27,655 bases of DNA. Origin: CAZNVB01 sp964651495. GTDB lineage: Bacteria > Acidobacteriota > Aminicenantia > Aminicenantales > UBA8522. Positions within the stretch are counted from its first letter, which is position 1, and every line of letters starts with the position of its first letter. Of the stretch, positions 24,396-27,655 are shown piece after piece. Position numbers and translations under genes: made by a program. The stretch is from positions 1-27,655 of the forward strand of contig CAZYWP010000028.1 of NCBI GenBank assembly GCA_964651495.1, written 5' to 3'. The notes beneath the pieces are model-generated. The model saw only the letters and a list, made by a program, of their open reading frames with translations. It was not told where the DNA came from and ran no database searches.

Positions 24396-26647
24396 TGCAG
24401 AAGTCTCTCGTTATTGTCGAATCCCCCGCCAAAGCCCACACCATCAACCGCTACCTGGGGTCGGATTACGTCGTCAAGGCTTCGCTGGGCCATGTCCGTG
24501 ACCTCCCCAAGAGCACCCTGGGCGTCGATGTGGAGCATGATTTCGCGCCCAAGTATGTGGTCATTCCGGAAAGGAAAAAGACCGTCGCCGAGCTGCAGAA
24601 GATCGCCCGGGACAGCGCCGCTGTCATCCTGGCCGCCGACCCCGATCGCGAGGGGGAGGCCATCTGCTGGCATCTGAGCGCGCTTCTCCAGGACATCAAC
24701 CCCAACATCCGCCGGGTCTTGCTCCACGAGATCACCAAGCAGGCCGTCGAGGAGGCTTTTCAGAATTTGGGAGTGCTCGACCAGAACAAGATCAGGGCCC
24801 AGCAGACGCGCCGCATTCTCGACCGGCTGGTCGGCTATCTCATCAGCCCGCTGCTGTGGCGAAAGATCGGCAGGGGGTTGAGCGCCGGCCGGGTCCAGTC
24901 GATCGCCCTGCGGCTGATCTGCGAGCGGGAAAAAGAGATCAAGAAATTTGTCGCGGAGGAGTACTGGTCGATCACCGCGCTTCTGCAGGCGGCGGAGCCG
25001 CCGGCGTTCAAGGCCGGCCTGGCCAAGATCGACGGCAAGAAGCCCAAGGTCGGCGACGGGACCGGAGCCCAGCAGATTGTGGACGAGCTCAAGCAGACCC
25101 CGTTCATCCTCGAGGACTTCAAGGTGGAGGAGAAAAAACGGCACCCCGGGCCGCCGCACATCACCAGCACTCTCCAGCAGGACAGCTTCCGCCTGCTTCA
25201 GTACCCGGTCAAAAAGACCATGGCCGTCGCCCAGAAACTCTACGAAGGCCTGCCCATCGGCGAACGCGGTTTAGTCGGGCTGATCACTTACATGCGCACG
25301 GATTCCGTCCGCATCTCCGAGAGCGCCCTTGCCTGGGCCAGGCAGTACATCGAAACAGCCTATTCCAAGGACTATGTCCCCCCCCACGCCCGGGTTTTTA
25401 AGAATAAGAAAAAGGTCCAGGATGCCCACGAGGCCATTCGCCCGACTTCGCCGGACCTGCCGCCCGAGGCCGTCAGGCCGTTTCTCAAAAAGGACGAGTT
25501 CGACCTCTACCGGATCATCTGGAACCGGTTCATCGCCTCGCAGATGAGCCCGGCCAGGGTGGAGGAGACGGAGTTTTCCATCCGGGCCGGCCGGTACGAA
25601 TTCAAGGCCAAAGGCGAGGTCCTCCGCTTCGAGGGCTACTATGTCCTCTATCCGAGCCTGAGCAGGGAGGCCGTAATTCTACCCCGGGTCCAGAAGGGAG
25701 AGACCCTCCGTCTGGCAGATATCGAGTCCAAGCAGAATTTCACCCAGCCGCCTCCCCGCTACACCGAGGGCAGCCTGGTCAAAGAGCTCGAGGCCAAGGG
25801 CATCGGCCGGCCGAGCACCTATGCCCCGATCATCGCCACGCTCCAGAACCGGGTCTATGTGGTCAAGGAGAAGGGGAAATTCATCCCCACGGAGCTCGGC
25901 ATGTTCGTCACCGATTTTCTGGTCGCGCATTTCGCCGATCTGATGGAGGTCAAGTTCACCGCCCGGATGGAGGAAGAGCTCGACCGGATCAATGTGGGCG
26001 AGCAGGATTGGCTGGAGTCCCTGCGGCGTTACCATGTTTTGCTCGGCCAGGACCTGGCCAAGGCGGGAGAGAGCGAGAGCGTCAAGGGCAAGGGCATCCC
26101 GCTCGACGAGAAGTGCCCGCGCTGCGGACGGCCGCTGGTGATCCGGGAGGGGCGCTACGGCCGGTTCAAGGCCTGCTCGGGTTATCCGGAGTGCAAGCAC
26201 AAGGAAAGCCTGACCAAAGTCGAGACGACCAGCCTGGAAGAGAAGTGCCCGACCTGCGGGGCCCAGCTTGTCCGGAAGAGGGGCAAATACGGCTTCTTTG
26301 TCGCCTGCTCGGACTATCCGAAGTGCCGCTATATCAAGAACGAAAAGACGGAGAAAAAAGAGACGGGCATCGCCTGTCCCCTGGGCTGCGGCGGGATGAT
26401 TCTCCAGCGGAAAACGCGGCGGGGCAAGGTTTTTTATGGCTGCAGCCGGTTTCCCAAGTGCCGGTTCGCCACCTGGAACGAGCCGGTCGACCGGCCCTGT
26501 CCCCGCTGCGGCAAACCCGTTCTTCTGCGTAAGACCCTGAAAGACGGGACGCAGCTCTCCTGCCGCGACGAAAAGTGCGGCTACAGCGAAAAGACCGCTG
26601 AACCCGGGCCGGATAAAGAGAGCGGAGAGGGTGAAGCGCGAACTTAG
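24395..26647 (+). CDS. topA: DNA topoisomerase I with four C-terminal zinc ribbons
   Basis: A 750-residue type IA topoisomerase that relaxes negative supercoils. The Toprim start is LVIVESPAKAHTINRYLG (5-22, Glu9), the acidic metal site is ADPDREGE (81-88), and the active-site Tyr299 lies in GLITYMRTDS (295-304). Four Topo_C zinc ribbons follow from about residue 570: CPRC...CSGYPEC, CPTC...CSDYPKC, CPLGC...CSRFPKC (with a wider Cys-x3-Cys knuckle) and CPRC...CRDEKC. AGAGGAG precedes the ATG, which overlaps the dprA stop by one base. The gene end overlaps xerC by 17 bases. The dprA-topA-xerC order is a common conserved block in bacteria. Confidence 0.97.
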   Translation: MQKSLVIVESPAKAHTINRYLGSDYVVKASLGHVRDLPKSTLGVDVEHDFAPKYVVIPERKKTVAELQKIARDSAAVILAADPDREGEAICWHLSALLQDINPNIRRVLLHEITKQAVEEAFQNLGVLDQNKIRAQQTRRILDRLVGYLISPLLWRKIGRGLSAGRVQSIALRLICEREKEIKKFVAEEYWSITALLQAAEPPAFKAGLAKIDGKKPKVGDGTGAQQIVDELKQTPFILEDFKVEEKKRHPGPPHITSTLQQDSFRLLQYPVKKTMAVAQKLYEGLPIGERGLVGLITYMRTDSVRISESALAWARQYIETAYSKDYVPPHARVFKNKKKVQDAHEAIRPTSPDLPPEAVRPFLKKDEFDLYRIIWNRFIASQMSPARVEETEFSIRAGRYEFKAKGEVLRFEGYYVLYPSLSREAVILPRVQKGETLRLADIESKQNFTQPPPRYTEGSLVKELEAKGIGRPSTYAPIIATLQNRVYVVKEKGKFIPTELGMFVTDFLVAHFADLMEVKFTARMEEELDRINVGEQDWLESLRRYHVLLGQDLAKAGESESVKGKGIPLDEKCPRCGRPLVIREGRYGRFKACSGYPECKHKESLTKVETTSLEEKCPTCGAQLVRKRGKYGFFVACSDYPKCRYIKNEKTEKKETGIACPLGCGGMILQRKTRRGKVFYGCSRFPKCRFATWNEPVDRPCPRCGKPVLLRKTLKDGTQLSCRDEKCGYSEKTAEPGPDKESGEGEART

Positions 26648-27515
26648 CGAATTCCTCGATTACCTTCGCTATGAGCGGAACGCTTCGGCCCATACCATTT
26701 CCGGCTACCGGTGCGACCTCGGCCAGTTCCTTGACTACCTCGGCGAGAAGGAGTTGGCGCTGCGCCGGGCCGACAACGTTCACATCCGGGGGTTCCTGGC
26801 CCATCTCCATGAACGCCGGCTCAGGAAGAGCACCCTGGCGAGGAAGCTCGCCGCGGTCCGCTCCTTCTATCAGTTCGGGGTCAAGAAGAAATGGGTTGCC
26901 GAAAACCCGGCCAAGGTTGTGGCGACCCCCAAACAGGAGAAGCACATCCCTTCTTTCCTCTCCGAGGAGGAGATGGCCAATTTTCTGGAGGTCCCGCCGT
27001 CCAGGAGGCCTCTCGATTTGAGGGACAAAGCCGTCCTCGAGCTTCTCTACGCCACGGGAATCCGGGTCAGCGAACTCGTCGGCATTAACTTAGAAGATGT
27101 CAGCTTCGCGGAGCGGCTCGTCCGGGTGCGGGGAAAAGGGAAGAAAGAACGGCTGGTCCCCTTCGGCCGCGTGGCCGAGGAGCAGCTGAGGTCGTACCAG
27201 GGGGCCAGGCCGCAGCTTCTGCAGGAGCGGATCGGCGAAAAAGCGATGTTCCTGAACTATCAGGGCGGGCGGATCACCTCCCGCTCCGTGGAGAGAATCG
27301 TCGATAAATATATCCGCCTGACGGCCGTGAAGAGAAAAATCAGCCCCCATTCCCTGCGCCACTCTTTCGCTTCCCACCTTCTGAGCCGGGGCGCGGACTT
27401 GCGCGTCATCCAGGAGCTGCTCGGCCACGAAAGCCTGGCCACGACCCAGAAATACACCCACCTCGACCTGGGCCGGTTGATGGACGTCTACCGCAAGAGT
27501 CATCCCCGCTCCTGA
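26631..27515 (+). CDS. xerC: tyrosine recombinase XerC/XerD
   Basis: A 294-residue tyrosine recombinase, the normal length for XerC/D, which resolves chromosome dimers at dif with its partner and FtsK. An N-terminal SAM-like domain (about 1-85) is followed by the catalytic domain with Arg145 in TGIRVSEL, a beta-hairpin lysine (GKGKKERL, about 169-171), His240 and Arg243 in HSLRHSFASHLL, His266 in LGHESLATT and nucleophile Tyr275 in QKYTHL. The start is GTG 26631 with GGAGAGG just upstream, inside the topA end. XerC is preferred over XerD because of the topA position. It is a housekeeping gene: no attachment sites, cargo or other mobile-element genes are nearby. Confidence 0.92.
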   Translation: MKRELSEFLDYLRYERNASAHTISGYRCDLGQFLDYLGEKELALRRADNVHIRGFLAHLHERRLRKSTLARKLAAVRSFYQFGVKKKWVAENPAKVVATPKQEKHIPSFLSEEEMANFLEVPPSRRPLDLRDKAVLELLYATGIRVSELVGINLEDVSFAERLVRVRGKGKKERLVPFGRVAEEQLRSYQGARPQLLQERIGEKAMFLNYQGGRITSRSVERIVDKYIRLTAVKRKISPHSLRHSFASHLLSRGADLRVIQELLGHESLATTQKYTHLDLGRLMDVYRKSHPRS

Positions 27516-27655
27516 TCGTCGCCTCGCCGATCGCGATCACATTTCCATTTCCGTGATGCGGGCGAAGCCTGTCGCGGTTCACCCCCGGCGAGGCTCGGGG
27601 TTGGGATTCGTCAGCCCGCTCGTTTCCCACAGCGTCTCTTTGGAGGGAGAAAGCT
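27516..27655. other. non-coding end of window with a likely ribosome site at the edge
   Basis: No gene is seen in these 140 bases. CCCCG (27583-27587) pairs with CGGGG (27596-27600) as a small hairpin. GGAGGG at 27642-27647 with eight bases to the window end suggests that a plus-strand gene starts just outside; hslV often follows xerC, but that cannot be seen here. Confidence 0.45.

Noticed and set aside
26631..27515. Integrase marking a mobile element
   Set aside because: The length, motifs and overlap with topA fit housekeeping XerC/D; no tRNA, direct repeats or cargo genes are present.

Overview
This is a GC-rich bacterial chromosomal window, probably a scaffold from a metagenome-assembled or draft genome, because it contains a run of exactly 100 N. 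The organism is a Gram-negative with LPS: a heptose-phosphate kinase, a heptosyltransferase-type GT9, an O-antigen ligase and a WaaP/Kdo-type sugar kinase are all present. The gene mix (LPS core genes, CBM9/GH-like lipoprotein, sialate O-acetylesterase, DUF1573, dprA-topA-xerC) recalls candidate phyla near Acidobacteriota such as Aminicenantes. That placement is an inference from gene content and was not tested phylogenetically.

Layout. (1) 1-1917, plus strand: two tandem paralogous short-chain reductases of the GDP-6-deoxy-D-mannose reductase (Rmd) type. (2) 1914-7978, minus strand: a chain read from a promoter at about 8.0 kb, namely a Trm112-like zinc protein, GT9, an O-antigen ligase, a membrane-anchored PHP phosphoesterase and rfaE1, with ATGA overlaps between the last three. 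purF follows on the same strand behind its own promoter. (3) 8045-8144: assembly gap. (4) 8146-12054, plus strand: a GT4 glycosyltransferase whose 5' end is lost in the gap, a WaaP/Kdo-kinase-like protein, a glycosidase-like TIM-barrel protein and a methyltransferase, all nearly touching. Regions 2 and 4 form one divergent surface-glycan locus around the gap. (5) 12193-14912, plus strand: DUF1573, YggT, DUF167 and a concentrative nucleoside transporter. (6) 15047-19456: divergent sialate O-acetylesterase and a large CBM9/GH-like lipoprotein, a small carbohydrate-use pair. (7) 19532-22245: a markedly AT-rich patch with a GT39-like membrane glycosyltransferase carrying a TPR tail. (8) 22246-27515, plus strand: a tandem Usp protein, then dprA-topA-xerC, overlapping or touching.

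Five good sigma-70-like promoters with 17-bp spacers can be read by eye. Two of them (purF and the CBM9/GH lipoprotein) sit so close to the ATG that the mRNA should be leaderless, although many other genes here have clear Shine-Dalgarno sequences. The oddest features are an in-frame (ACA)12(TCA)10 triplet tract in the truncated GT4 gene beside the gap, a cytoplasmic glycosidase-like protein in the LPS locus that seems to lack the usual acid/base glutamate, and the AT-rich GT39-TPR gene with a strong hairpin in its leader.
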